Assembly: GCA_964580575.1 (NCBI GenBank)
Contig: CAZOLJ010000076.1
Span: forward strand, 1-20,355
Length of the DNA stretch: 20,355 bases
DNA from: CAVPDE01 sp964580575
GTDB taxonomy: Bacteria > Desulfobacterota > DSM-4660 > Desulfatiglandales > HGW-15
Reading direction: 5' to 3'
Of the stretch, positions 7,581-14,749 are shown in pieces. The notes under the pieces are model-generated. The model made no database searches, was not told where the DNA came from, and saw only the letters and a list, made by a program, of their open reading frames with translations. How positions within the stretch are numbered: the first letter of the stretch is position 1; every line of letters begins with the position of its first letter. A program made the translations under genes and the position numbers.

Positions 7581-8126
7581 ATGACGGATAACTGTTTTGA
7601 ACCTAGAATCCTCGCCTTTCTCTGCAACTGGTGTGCTTACGGTGCGGCGGACTTGGCAGGGGTGAGCCGGCTTCAGTACCCTGTCAACCTCCGGGCCATC
7701 AGGGTCATGTGCTCGGCCACTGTTTCGCCTCACCACGTGCTGAAGGCTTTTCAGAGCGGAGCAGACGGGGTCCTGGTGGGAGGGTGACACGTCGGGGATT
7801 GCCATTACCTGTACGGTAATTACATGACCGTCAAGAGAATCACCCTCCTTCAGGAATTGGTGGGGTTCGTGGGGCTGGAGGATCGCTTGAGCCTTGTGTG
7901 GATCTCTTCTGCTGAGGCTCAGAAATATGTCCGCGCCATTACCGAATTTACGGAAAAGATAAGGCGCATGGGGCCCTCCCCTTTGAATAGGGACAACGGT
8001 TTGTTTGCGGAAAGACTTCACTCCCGCCTAGCCTCCCCCATCGAGGGGGAGGGAAATATCGTTCACCCTGGAGACTTCCCCTCCCTTTGTGGGAGGGGAT
8101 TCACCCGCCATAAGTCTGGCGGGTAA
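7581..8126 (+). CDS. mvhD: MvhD-type hydrogenase/Hdr linker subunit, selenocysteine-containing
   Basis: MvhD is the small [2Fe-2S] protein that passes electrons between a hydrogenase or formate dehydrogenase and HdrA. With the TGA at 7785-7787 read as Sec69, the protein has 181 residues. Seen: LAFLCNWCAYGAADLAG (C15, C18), VMCSATVSP (C44) and GADGVLVGG-Sec-HVGDCHYLYGN (C74), which is the family signature with Sec replacing the Cys of GGCHPGDCHY. The start is ATG at 7581 after GAGGAGGGAAAA. Family homology ends near FTEKIRRMGPSPL (about residue 136). The last 45 or so residues come from hairpin-rich repeat DNA (about 8021-8126) and look like an added tail. It lies 223 bases after hdrA with repeats between, and is followed by the iron-sulfur gene. 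The recoding call is firm because the protein matches the family on both sides of the TGA. Confidence 0.9.
7785..7820 (+). promoter_or_regulatory. UGA (Sec69) and candidate bacterial SECIS in mvhD
   Basis: The TGA at 7785-7787 is followed by a perfect 6-bp stem ATTACC (7804-7809) / GGTAAT (7815-7820) with the 5-base loop TGTAC. The loop begins 25 bases after the U of UGA, slightly further than in fdhA. Stem position and loop size suit a bacterial SECIS, although the loop does not carry the usual GGU. Confidence 0.6.
8032..8123. repeat. Cluster of three hairpins overlapping the mvhD 3' end
   Basis: Three perfect hairpins sit in a row: CCTCCCCC-N5-GGGGGAGG (8032-8052), TCCCCTCCC-N5-GGGAGGGGA (8077-8099) and CCCGCCA-N6-TGGCGGG (8104-8123). 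They are rich in G and C runs like the repeats at 7484-7565 and 11189-11242. They lie in frame with mvhD and supply its apparent C-terminal tail before the stop at 8124-8126. Confidence 0.7.
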
Positions 8127-8156
8127 TGGGGAGGGGGAGCAAGAGGGCACTGAACC

Positions 8157-8936
8157 ATGGATCACGAGATCATCAAACAGGTTCGGGAGTGGCTTGAACA
8201 GGGCGTGGTGGATCTTTTCCTTGCCTACCGGATCACGGATGGACACTCTTTGCCCCATGTCTTCACCAGGGATTCGATCGGGGAGGTGAATGAACTGGTC
8301 GTTGGATCAGCCCTTTATCCGCTTGAGAAAATAGCGTGGCAACTGGTACGCCTGCATCCTGAAGCCACCGTCGGCCTTCCGGTGCAGGAAGGGGACCAGC
8401 GGACTTTGAAAGTTCTCCAAGCATGGAATCAGATTGAAGAGAGGAGAATCAAAGTCCTCCCGGTTGCGGCCGCCCCCTCTCTTCAGGAGAAAGAGACCGG
8501 AAATGTCAAAAAGGCCGTGGGCATCGCGTTCCATGCCGACCTCCGGGACCTGGACCGCCTTGAACCCTGGGAGCGTTTTTCCAGGTGGATGTATGAGTTT
8601 CAAAAGTGCATCAAGTGCTACGGGTGCCGGAATATTTGTCCTGTCTGCTTCTGCACCGAATGCAGCCTGGAGAACGCGGACCTCGTGGGAACGGGAAGAC
8701 TCCCTCCCGAGGTCCCCCTGTTTCATCTAGTCCGGGCCGTCCACATGGCAGGCCGATGCACGGATTGTGGACTGTGCGAAGAGGCTTGTCCTGCTGAGAT
8801 TCCACTCAGAGTCCTTTACAGGAAGGTCAACGAAATCGTCAAAGAGGTCTTTGGCTATGAGACGGGAGCAGGCTCTAATTTGTCTCCCCTGAATCTTCTC
8901 GGCAAAGAGGTGACTTTGGAACCCAAACCCATATGA
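8157..8936 (+). CDS. 4Fe-4S dicluster protein of the Hdr-formate dehydrogenase cluster
   Basis: A 259-residue soluble protein. The N-terminal 145 residues are not assigned. The C-terminal part has CIKCYGCRNICPVCFCTEC (C151, 154, 157, 161, 164, 166, 169) and CTDCGLCEEACP (C201, 204, 207, 211), enough for two [4Fe-4S] clusters plus three extra cysteines. The first motif resembles the iron-sulfur part of FdhB/FrhB-type beta subunits, but at this length the F420/flavin domain of those proteins appears to be absent. By position between mvhD and fdhA it is probably the electron wire between the formate dehydrogenase catalytic subunit and MvhD/HdrA; that role is inference. The start is ATG at 8157 with AGAGGG nine bases upstream. 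No signal peptide or membrane segment is seen, so the complex should be cytoplasmic. Confidence 0.82.
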   Translation: MDHEIIKQVREWLEQGVVDLFLAYRITDGHSLPHVFTRDSIGEVNELVVGSALYPLEKIAWQLVRLHPEATVGLPVQEGDQRTLKVLQAWNQIEERRIKVLPVAAAPSLQEKETGNVKKAVGIAFHADLRDLDRLEPWERFSRWMYEFQKCIKCYGCRNICPVCFCTECSLENADLVGTGRLPPEVPLFHLVRAVHMAGRCTDCGLCEEACPAEIPLRVLYRKVNEIVKEVFGYETGAGSNLSPLNLLGKEVTLEPKPI

Positions 8937-8979
8937 GAGGGAACAGGTTAGCTTTTTGAAATAAACACAGGGAAAGGCC

Positions 8980-9081
8980 ATGGGGGTCTCTGTAAAAACA
9001 GAACAACGAAGAAGCCACACCACAGTGGCCAGCTTTAGGCCAGGGGTGAGGCGGGCGGAGGGCTACTGGGGGAAACGGTGA
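8980..9081 (+). CDS. Possible 33-residue leader ORF overlapping the fdhA start
   Basis: An ATG at 8980, preceded by GGGAAAGG, opens a 33-codon frame rich in Arg that ends at the TGA at 9079-9081, which overlaps the proposed fdhA ATG (9081-9083) in the pattern TGATG. Such overlaps can couple translation of two genes. I recognise no family and the frame may be chance. The remaining gap of 8937-8979 shows nothing else. Confidence 0.2.
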   Translation: MGVSVKTEQRRSHTTVASFRPGVRRAEGYWGKR

Positions 9082-11126
9082 TGACCTTCAAGTTTGTTCC
9101 TTCTATCTGTTCCTATTGCGGCACGGGGTGCGGCGTGCTTTTCCAGGTTGCGGATGGAAATCTGGTCGGCACCCTGCCGTTGAAAACCCATCCCGTCAAT
9201 CAGGGAAAGCTCTGCATCAAGGGCTGGAACCTCCACGAGTACGTGAACAGCTTTATGCGATTGAAGTCCCCGCTCATCAAAAAAGACGGCCGATTCGTGA
9301 AATGCACATGGGAAGAGGCCCTCTCTTACACCGCCGAAAGGCTCACGGCCATCGTGAACCAGCACGGCCCCGACAGCGTGGGAGTGCTCCTCTCCGCCAA
9401 GATGACCAATGAAGAAAACTACCTCGCTCAGAAGTTCGCCCGGGCCGTGATAGGCACCAACAACGTGGACCACTGCGCCCGGCTCTGACACTCTTCCACC
9501 GTGGCAGGTCTTGCCGCGGCCTTCGGAAGCGGAGCCATGACCAACTCGATTGCCGAAATCGAGGACGCAGGCTCCATCTTCGTCATTGGATCGAACACCA
9601 CCGCATGTCACCCTCTGATCGCAACGCGCATCTACCGGGGCAAAGAAAAAGGGGCAAAGCTCATCGTCGCAGACCCCAGAAACATCCAACTGAGCCGATT
9701 TGCAGACGTGGCGGTCCATCATCGCCTCGGAAGTGATGTGGCCCTCTTGAACGGCATGATGCACGTGATCATCCGAAACGGGTGGCAGGCAAAAGATTAC
9801 ATCCAGGAGAGAACCGAAGGGTACGAAGAACTGGAAGCGGTCGTGGCTCCATACTCGCCTGAGAGGGTGAAGGCTGTCACCGGTGTGGACCCTGCACAGA
9901 TCGAGAAAATGGCTGAGCTGTACGCCGCGAATCACCCTGCCACCCTCCTCTATGCCATGGGCATTACCCAGCACTCCACCGGAGTCGACAACGTGAAATC
10001 CTGCTGCAATCTGGCCTTGCTCTGCGGCAACGTGGGCGTGCGAAGCGGCGGCGTCAATCCTCTGCGAGGGCAGAACAACGTGCAGGGGGCCTGCGACATG
10101 GGCGGGCTCCCAAACATCTTTCCAGGATATCAGCCGGTGAATGATCCTGGGGCGAATGCCAAGTTCTCAAAGGCCTGGAACAGGAAACTATCCGAACGGG
10201 TGGGCTACACCATCACGGAAATGGTTCCTGCCATTGAGGAAGGCCGACTGAGAGCCCTTTATGTGATTGGAGAAAACCCGAAGCTGAGTGACCCGGATTG
10301 GAATCACTTGGATAGGGCCGTTCGGAAGCTGGATCTGGTGGTTGTCCAGGAGCTCTTTCTTTCAGAAACTTCCCAGGTGGCGGACGTGGTCTTTCCTGCT
10401 GCTTCTGTGGCCGAAAAGGGGGGAACCTTCACCAACACCGAGCGCCGGTGCATGAGAATACGCAAGGCGATCGAACCCATCGGCAATAGCTTGGCGGACT
10501 GGGAAATCCTGGTCCGCCTTTCCAATGCCATGGGATACCCCATGGCTTATGACTCTCCGGAGGACATTTTCCGGGAGATGACATCCCTCACCCGCAGCTA
10601 CGCCGGCATGAGCTATGAAAGGCTCGGCCTCGACGGGCTGACTTGGCCCTGTCCTGAGCCGAATCACCCGGGTACCCCCTATCTTCACAAGGAGCGGTTC
10701 CTGAGACCGGGCGGAAAGGGAAAGTTTCACGCCGTTTCTTACCTCGACCCCGCGGAAATGCCGGATGAGGAATACCCTTACCTGCTCACCACCGGCCGGA
10801 TGTTCGCACACTATCACACCGGCACCATGAGCAGGATCTCTCGTCATCTCGATGCCGAGCAGATAACGGGTTACGTGGAGATCAACCCCGAGGACGCGGT
10901 AAGCCTCCATATCCAAGAGGGCGACTCCGTGGTTCTCTCCTCCAGGCGGGGCAGGATGGAAGCGCCGGCTAGGGTGAGCCGCGCAGTGGAGCCCGGAGTC
11001 TTTTTCCTTCCCATCCATTTCGGCGAGAGCCCGGCCAACATGCTCACCAATGCGGCGTTCGACCCGATTGCCAAGATCCCGGAGTTCAAGGTGAGCGCGG
11101 TGAAAGCCGAAAAGCTCCGCGAGTGA
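9081..11126 (+). CDS. fdhA: Formate dehydrogenase catalytic subunit, selenocysteine-containing
   Basis: A molybdopterin (Mo or W) oxidoreductase interconverting formate and CO2. With the TGA at 9486-9488 read as Sec136 it has 681 residues, close to E. coli FdhH. Seen: an N-terminal [4Fe-4S] site CSYCGTGCGV...LCIKG (C10, C13, C17, C45), the active-site segment DHCARL-Sec-HSSTVAGL, the molybdopterin motifs GSNTTACHPL and AMGITQHSTG, NPLRGQNNVQGACDMG, and a C-terminal dinucleotide-binding domain from about TTGRMFAHYHTGTMSR. No Tat signal is present, so it is cytosolic. I chose ATG at 9081 because GGGGGA lies seven bases upstream; a GTG one codon earlier (9078) is possible. As the last gene of the hdrA-mvhD-iron-sulfur run it probably supplies or receives electrons through MvhD and HdrA. 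It is convergent with the aldehyde oxidoreductase gene. Confidence 0.95.
9486..9519 (+). promoter_or_regulatory. UGA (Sec136) and SECIS in fdhA
   Basis: After the TGA at 9486-9488, an 8-bp stem (9499-9506 with 9512-9519, one G-U pair) closes the 5-base loop GGTCT (9507-9511). The GGU begins at the 22nd base counting the U of UGA as 1, the same place and nearly the same loop as I recall for E. coli fdhF. This is a textbook bacterial SECIS for SelB. Confidence 0.88.
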
Positions 11127-11188
11127 CACGTTGACGGCCTGGCAAGAAGATCGAAAACGCTCTTCTGAGCCTGTCCGACAACCAGTTT

Positions 11189-11242
11189 CCCCTCCCCTGG
11201 CGGCTTGTCCGCCTCAGGAGGAGAGGGGACGAAGGGGAGGGG
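11189..11242. repeat. G-rich hairpin repeat between convergent fdhA and aor
   Basis: CCCCTCCCC (11189-11197) pairs with GGGGAGGGG (11234-11242), with a nested hairpin GGCGG-N5-CCGCC (11199-11213). The purine part closely matches the run at 7533-7555. Its place between two gene ends suggests a bidirectional terminator or mRNA-end structure, although no T tract follows. A second small hairpin AGAAGA...TCTTCT (11145-11166) precedes it. Confidence 0.6.
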
Positions 11243-11271
11243 GGAGTCATGACCCGTGGGGCTTATTACGA

Positions 11272-13083
11272 TCACATCAGCCCCAGTTCTTTGAGCTTCC
11301 CGTCCGTAGGAATGCCCTCCGGGGTCCACCCTCTCAGCTCGTAGTAGGTATCCAGCATGGCATCGAGATCCTTTGGCGGGCAGAACCGGCCTTTTAGCGG
11401 GCCGTCAGGGATGGGTTCACTCATGGCCCGAAGGGGAAGCGTGTCGTCCTTCCGGCTGACCCCGCGGCGAACATTGATGAGCCGCTCCAGGTTGTAGATC
11501 CTCTCTCCGATCCTTTCGAGATCCTTCAGGTTCAACTTCCATCCGGTGACCCCATTGACCAGTTTGGCCATGTCTTCATTGAGGGGAGTTCCAAACCCTC
11601 TTGCTGCAATGAAGCGACACAGCACCAGGGAATCGCCTACTGCAGTGAAGGCGTTGTTTCTGAAGATGAACTGCGGCTGCGCCGCAAATCCCGGATCAGG
11701 GTCCACGGCAAGATAATTCGGCTGGCCGTCATGGTGACTGCCGCCTCGGGTGGAGACCGCATAGGACAAGGACATGTTTCTCAATCCTCGCGCCGAATGG
11801 CCCGCTATTTCAAGTCCTTTTACCTCGTAAAGACACCTATGAGCATCTCCTCTGACAACCTTTGCCATGCGCGCGGATCCCATGGCGAGGAGATGTCCAA
11901 TCCCTTGCCTGCTTGCGGTCTTTCTGATGAGTTCCGTGAACGATTCTCCGTTGGAAAAAACCACCCGGCCAACCAGATCCTGCTCCTTGATGATGCCCTT
12001 GTCCAAACATTCGGCTACAAAAGCAAGGGTCACCCCCATGGAAATCGTGTCTACGCCCATCAGACTGCACAGGTGATTCGCCTCGATGATGCAATCAAGA
12101 TCCCGATTGTCCATCATGGAGCCAAAGGCGTAAAGGGTTTCATACTCAGGCATCTTCACTGTTTTACCGGCGTACTCCCCCCTCCTCACGTGCACCATTT
12201 TCCCGCATGCCACGGGGCAGCCGTAGCAAGCCGTGTTTCTCTCCCAGTATTTCTCTCTCATGAATTCGCCGCTGATGTCCCTCGCATGAGGAAAGACTTC
12301 CCCTGCATTGTTCCGCGTTCCGAGCAAACCCAGAGAGTTAATGAGATGGACAAGGAAAGGGGTGCCCAGGGTCTTGAAGGGTGCCGTGTTCTTCCTGAGA
12401 AAGGGATACCTTGCTTTCAGGACTTTGGTGAGGGAGTCGCGATCAGCGACCTGCGTGCGCTTTGATCCTTTCACCACCACGGCTTTGAGATTTTTCGCGC
12501 CCATGACCGCGCCCAAGCCGCCTCTTCCCGCAACGCCCGTCCGCTTCCCACCGAAAACCACGTTGGCGAAAAGCACTCGGTTTTCCCCGGCAGGCCCTAT
12601 GCTCCCACAGATCGCACCCTCCCCTGCCTGTGACTGCAGAGCTTCAATTGTCTCCTCTGTGCTTCTCCCCCACAAAGAAGCGGCGCTCCTGATTTCTGCT
12701 CCTTGATCCGTGACGGCAATATAGACAGGCTCAGAAGAGGACCCTTTGACCAGGATGGCGTCGTAACCCGCTCTCTTTTGGGCTACGGCGAACTGACCTC
12801 CATAGTTGGAGTCGAAGAAGAAACCGGTGAGCGGCGAGATGGAAGCCATGTGCCCGCGGCTTGACCCCCAAACCGGCGTGTCGGTCAAAGGACCGACCGT
12901 GAAGACAACCGCATTTCCAGGATCGAATGGCTCCACATCAGCAGGAACGCTGTCGTAGATCATCTTGGCGGCAAAGCCGTTGCCCCCCAGGAACATCTCC
13001 GCATAATCCGCGCTGTAGCTTTCCTCTTCAACATGTCCGTCGGACAAGTTGACCTTGAGAAGCTTACCCTGATGTCCACACAT
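11272..13083 (-). CDS. aor: Aldehyde:ferredoxin oxidoreductase (tungsten type)
   Basis: A 603-residue member of the AOR family, which oxidises aldehydes to acids with ferredoxin as acceptor, or the reverse, using a tungsto-bispterin and one [4Fe-4S] cluster. Seen: an N-terminal domain opening GKLLKVNLSDG, the pterin-contact regions GSSRGHMASISPLTGFF and GRGGLGAVMGAKNLKAV, and cluster ligands C286, C289 and C293 in CYGCPVACGK with C489 in SLVLCRF. The start is the ATG at 13081-13083 because GGAG sits just upstream on the minus strand and family homology starts there; the frame remains open 38 codons further. Length suits the family. It could in principle be a related enzyme such as a BamB-type subunit, but no other benzoyl-CoA reductase genes are here. 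Together with the Hdr/Fdh cluster it suggests ferredoxin-centred metabolism. The substrate is unknown. Confidence 0.93.
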   Translation of the reverse strand: MCGHQGKLLKVNLSDGHVEEESYSADYAEMFLGGNGFAAKMIYDSVPADVEPFDPGNAVVFTVGPLTDTPVWGSSRGHMASISPLTGFFFDSNYGGQFAVAQKRAGYDAILVKGSSSEPVYIAVTDQGAEIRSAASLWGRSTEETIEALQSQAGEGAICGSIGPAGENRVLFANVVFGGKRTGVAGRGGLGAVMGAKNLKAVVVKGSKRTQVADRDSLTKVLKARYPFLRKNTAPFKTLGTPFLVHLINSLGLLGTRNNAGEVFPHARDISGEFMREKYWERNTACYGCPVACGKMVHVRRGEYAGKTVKMPEYETLYAFGSMMDNRDLDCIIEANHLCSLMGVDTISMGVTLAFVAECLDKGIIKEQDLVGRVVFSNGESFTELIRKTASRQGIGHLLAMGSARMAKVVRGDAHRCLYEVKGLEIAGHSARGLRNMSLSYAVSTRGGSHHDGQPNYLAVDPDPGFAAQPQFIFRNNAFTAVGDSLVLCRFIAARGFGTPLNEDMAKLVNGVTGWKLNLKDLERIGERIYNLERLINVRRGVSRKDDTLPLRAMSEPIPDGPLKGRFCPPKDLDAMLDTYYELRGWTPEGIPTDGKLKELGLM

Positions 13084-13359
13084 AGATGTCTCCTTCGCCT
13101 TCGGGTCCTCCTGCATGGCTTTCCATCTCGTGATCTTTCTGTGTTTTGCCGGGATGGTATTTGAGCAAGCCCGAACAGTCAACGAGATTGTTCTCACAGG
13201 TGTTTTCGTTATTGACGGCTCCAGGATTTTTCCCTATCATTCCTTCTTGTATCAATGCCTGCGCAACGATGGATTCACTCCTCTCTTTTGACTGAATCAA
13301 GTTTTCTCTGTAGCGATAAGAACGTTTTTCAAAAACCACAAGGTGAAAGGGGAACAACC

Positions 13360-14625
13360 ATGATCAACAGAGGATGGAAATTGGGAATCGTTTTGTGCTT
13401 TCTTTCGATCGTTCTGGTTTGTGGTCCTGCTCTGGCCGCGGAGAAACCCACCAAACCTATTAAACTGGGCGTTCTTTTCATCATGTCCGGGCCCATGGGC
13501 GGCTACGGCAAGCACGGTTCACAGGCGGTTCACCTCGCCCTGGATGAAATCAACGCCAAAGGGGGAATCCTGGGCAGAAAGGTGGAGGCCATCTTTGAAG
13601 ATGACAAGATGAAGCCCGAGGTGGGCGTTGAGATCTTCAAGAAGTTCACCCAGAAAGACAAAGTGGACTTTGTCATGGGACCCACATCCAGCGCCATTGC
13701 TGTGGCCTTGGCTGACTTGGCTTTGCAGGAAAAGAAAATCCTCGTTCTCACCCAGGCCGCGGCCAACTCCCTGACCGATGCCAAATTCAACTCGTACCTC
13801 TTCAGCACGCTCAGCAATGCCATGATGCACTCCCGGGCAGGCGCTTACTTCATGGCTCCGAAGGCCTACAAGAAATGGATGAACATCGGGCCGGATTACG
13901 CTTACGGACGCGAGTCCTGGGCCTCTTTTGTTTCAAAGCTCAAGGAGCTTCAGCCTGACGTTGAGATTGTGGGCGAGCTGTGGCCCAAGCTCATGGAAAA
14001 GGATTTCACGCCTTTCATTCAAAAAATCGTAGAAACCAAACCTGACGCGGTCTGGTCCTCTCTTTGGGGAAATGATGCGGTCAACTTCGTAAAACAGGCT
14101 CTGCCCACCGGCTTGTTCAACAGTGTGAAGTTTGCCTTCACGGACGGTGCTGCTCTGGAGACGCTGGTCCCCCTTGCCAAAGACATGCCTAATGGAATAT
14201 TCGTGGCCGCTCGCTACTTCTTTCTCTCTCCGGATACGGCTATGAACCGGAATTTCGTCAAAAGCTACTTGGATCGCTTTAAGGAGTACCCTGATTACAT
14301 GGCCCAAGAGACCTATGCAGGAGTCTATTTCCTCAAGGCCGCCATAGAAAGGGCCCGAAGCACGGAGCCGCAGAAAGTGATCAAAGCCATAGAAAGCGAA
14401 CCTCTGGCCTGGGAGACGCCCGAGGGCTGGAAGATCATGCGCAAAGAGGATCACTCGGTTGTAGAGGATGTGGTCTGGGGTGAAACTCTGTTCAGCGAAA
14501 AATATGGTTTCGCGGTTCTGAAGAATCTCCAGTCCATCCAGGCCGAGCAGATCTGCAGGACCCCGGAAGAACTGAAGGCGGTCCGGGACGGCTATGAAAA
14601 AAGGATGAAAGAGGCGAAGAAGTAA
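13360..14625 (+). CDS. LivK-type periplasmic substrate-binding protein
   Basis: A 421-residue ABC-transporter binding protein of the branched-chain amino acid/amide family, exported to the periplasm. Seen: a signal peptide (MINRG, hydrophobic core, cleavage after GPALAA near residue 27), then the start of the periplasmic type-I fold IKLGVLFIMSGPMGGYGKHG, the segment ALDEINAKGGILGRKVEAIFEDDKM and FVMGPTSSAIAVALADL. The start is ATG at 13360 after AAAGGGGAACAACC; an upstream in-frame start at 13255 would spoil the signal peptide. No permease or ATPase genes are adjacent, so it is an orphan here and must work with a transporter coded elsewhere. It is divergent from aor across 276 bases and might share control with it. 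The ligand cannot be told from sequence; carboxylates, amides and aromatic acids are all possible. Confidence 0.9.
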   Translation: MINRGWKLGIVLCFLSIVLVCGPALAAEKPTKPIKLGVLFIMSGPMGGYGKHGSQAVHLALDEINAKGGILGRKVEAIFEDDKMKPEVGVEIFKKFTQKDKVDFVMGPTSSAIAVALADLALQEKKILVLTQAAANSLTDAKFNSYLFSTLSNAMMHSRAGAYFMAPKAYKKWMNIGPDYAYGRESWASFVSKLKELQPDVEIVGELWPKLMEKDFTPFIQKIVETKPDAVWSSLWGNDAVNFVKQALPTGLFNSVKFAFTDGAALETLVPLAKDMPNGIFVAARYFFLSPDTAMNRNFVKSYLDRFKEYPDYMAQETYAGVYFLKAAIERARSTEPQKVIKAIESEPLAWETPEGWKIMRKEDHSVVEDVVWGETLFSEKYGFAVLKNLQSIQAEQICRTPEELKAVRDGYEKRMKEAKK

Positions 14626-14642
14626 TCCGCCCCTCTGCTCTT

Positions 14643-14675
14643 GAGGCGGCGGCCCTTGCCGCCGCCTCGATTTTA
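14643..14675 (+). terminator. Intrinsic terminator after the binding-protein gene
   Basis: An 11-bp perfect GC-rich stem GAGGCGGCGGC / GCCGCCGCCTC with loop CCTT is followed by GATTTTA. It begins 17 bases after the stop codon and isolates the binding-protein transcript from the channel gene. Confidence 0.85.
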
Positions 14676-14749
14676 GCGCACCAAGACGACCAAATTGACC
14701 GTGAGACCCGTTCCCGCAACCTGATCATTCGGGGTCTTGGAAAAAAGCC

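Noticed and set aside
4508..9488. Reading hdrA, mvhD and fdhA as frameshifted or nonsense-broken pseudogenes
   Set aside because: Each TGA is in frame, at the family Cys/Sec position, and homology continues in the same frame on both sides. fdhA also has a canonical SECIS.
11731..12465. 244-codon plus-strand frame inside aor
   Set aside because: Shadow of the AOR gene; aor has all cluster ligands and a proper ribosome site.
13288..13317. Possible sigma-70 promoter for the binding-protein gene (TTGACT, 17 bases, TAGCGA)
   Set aside because: The -35 box is good but the -10 box is poor; not strong enough to list.
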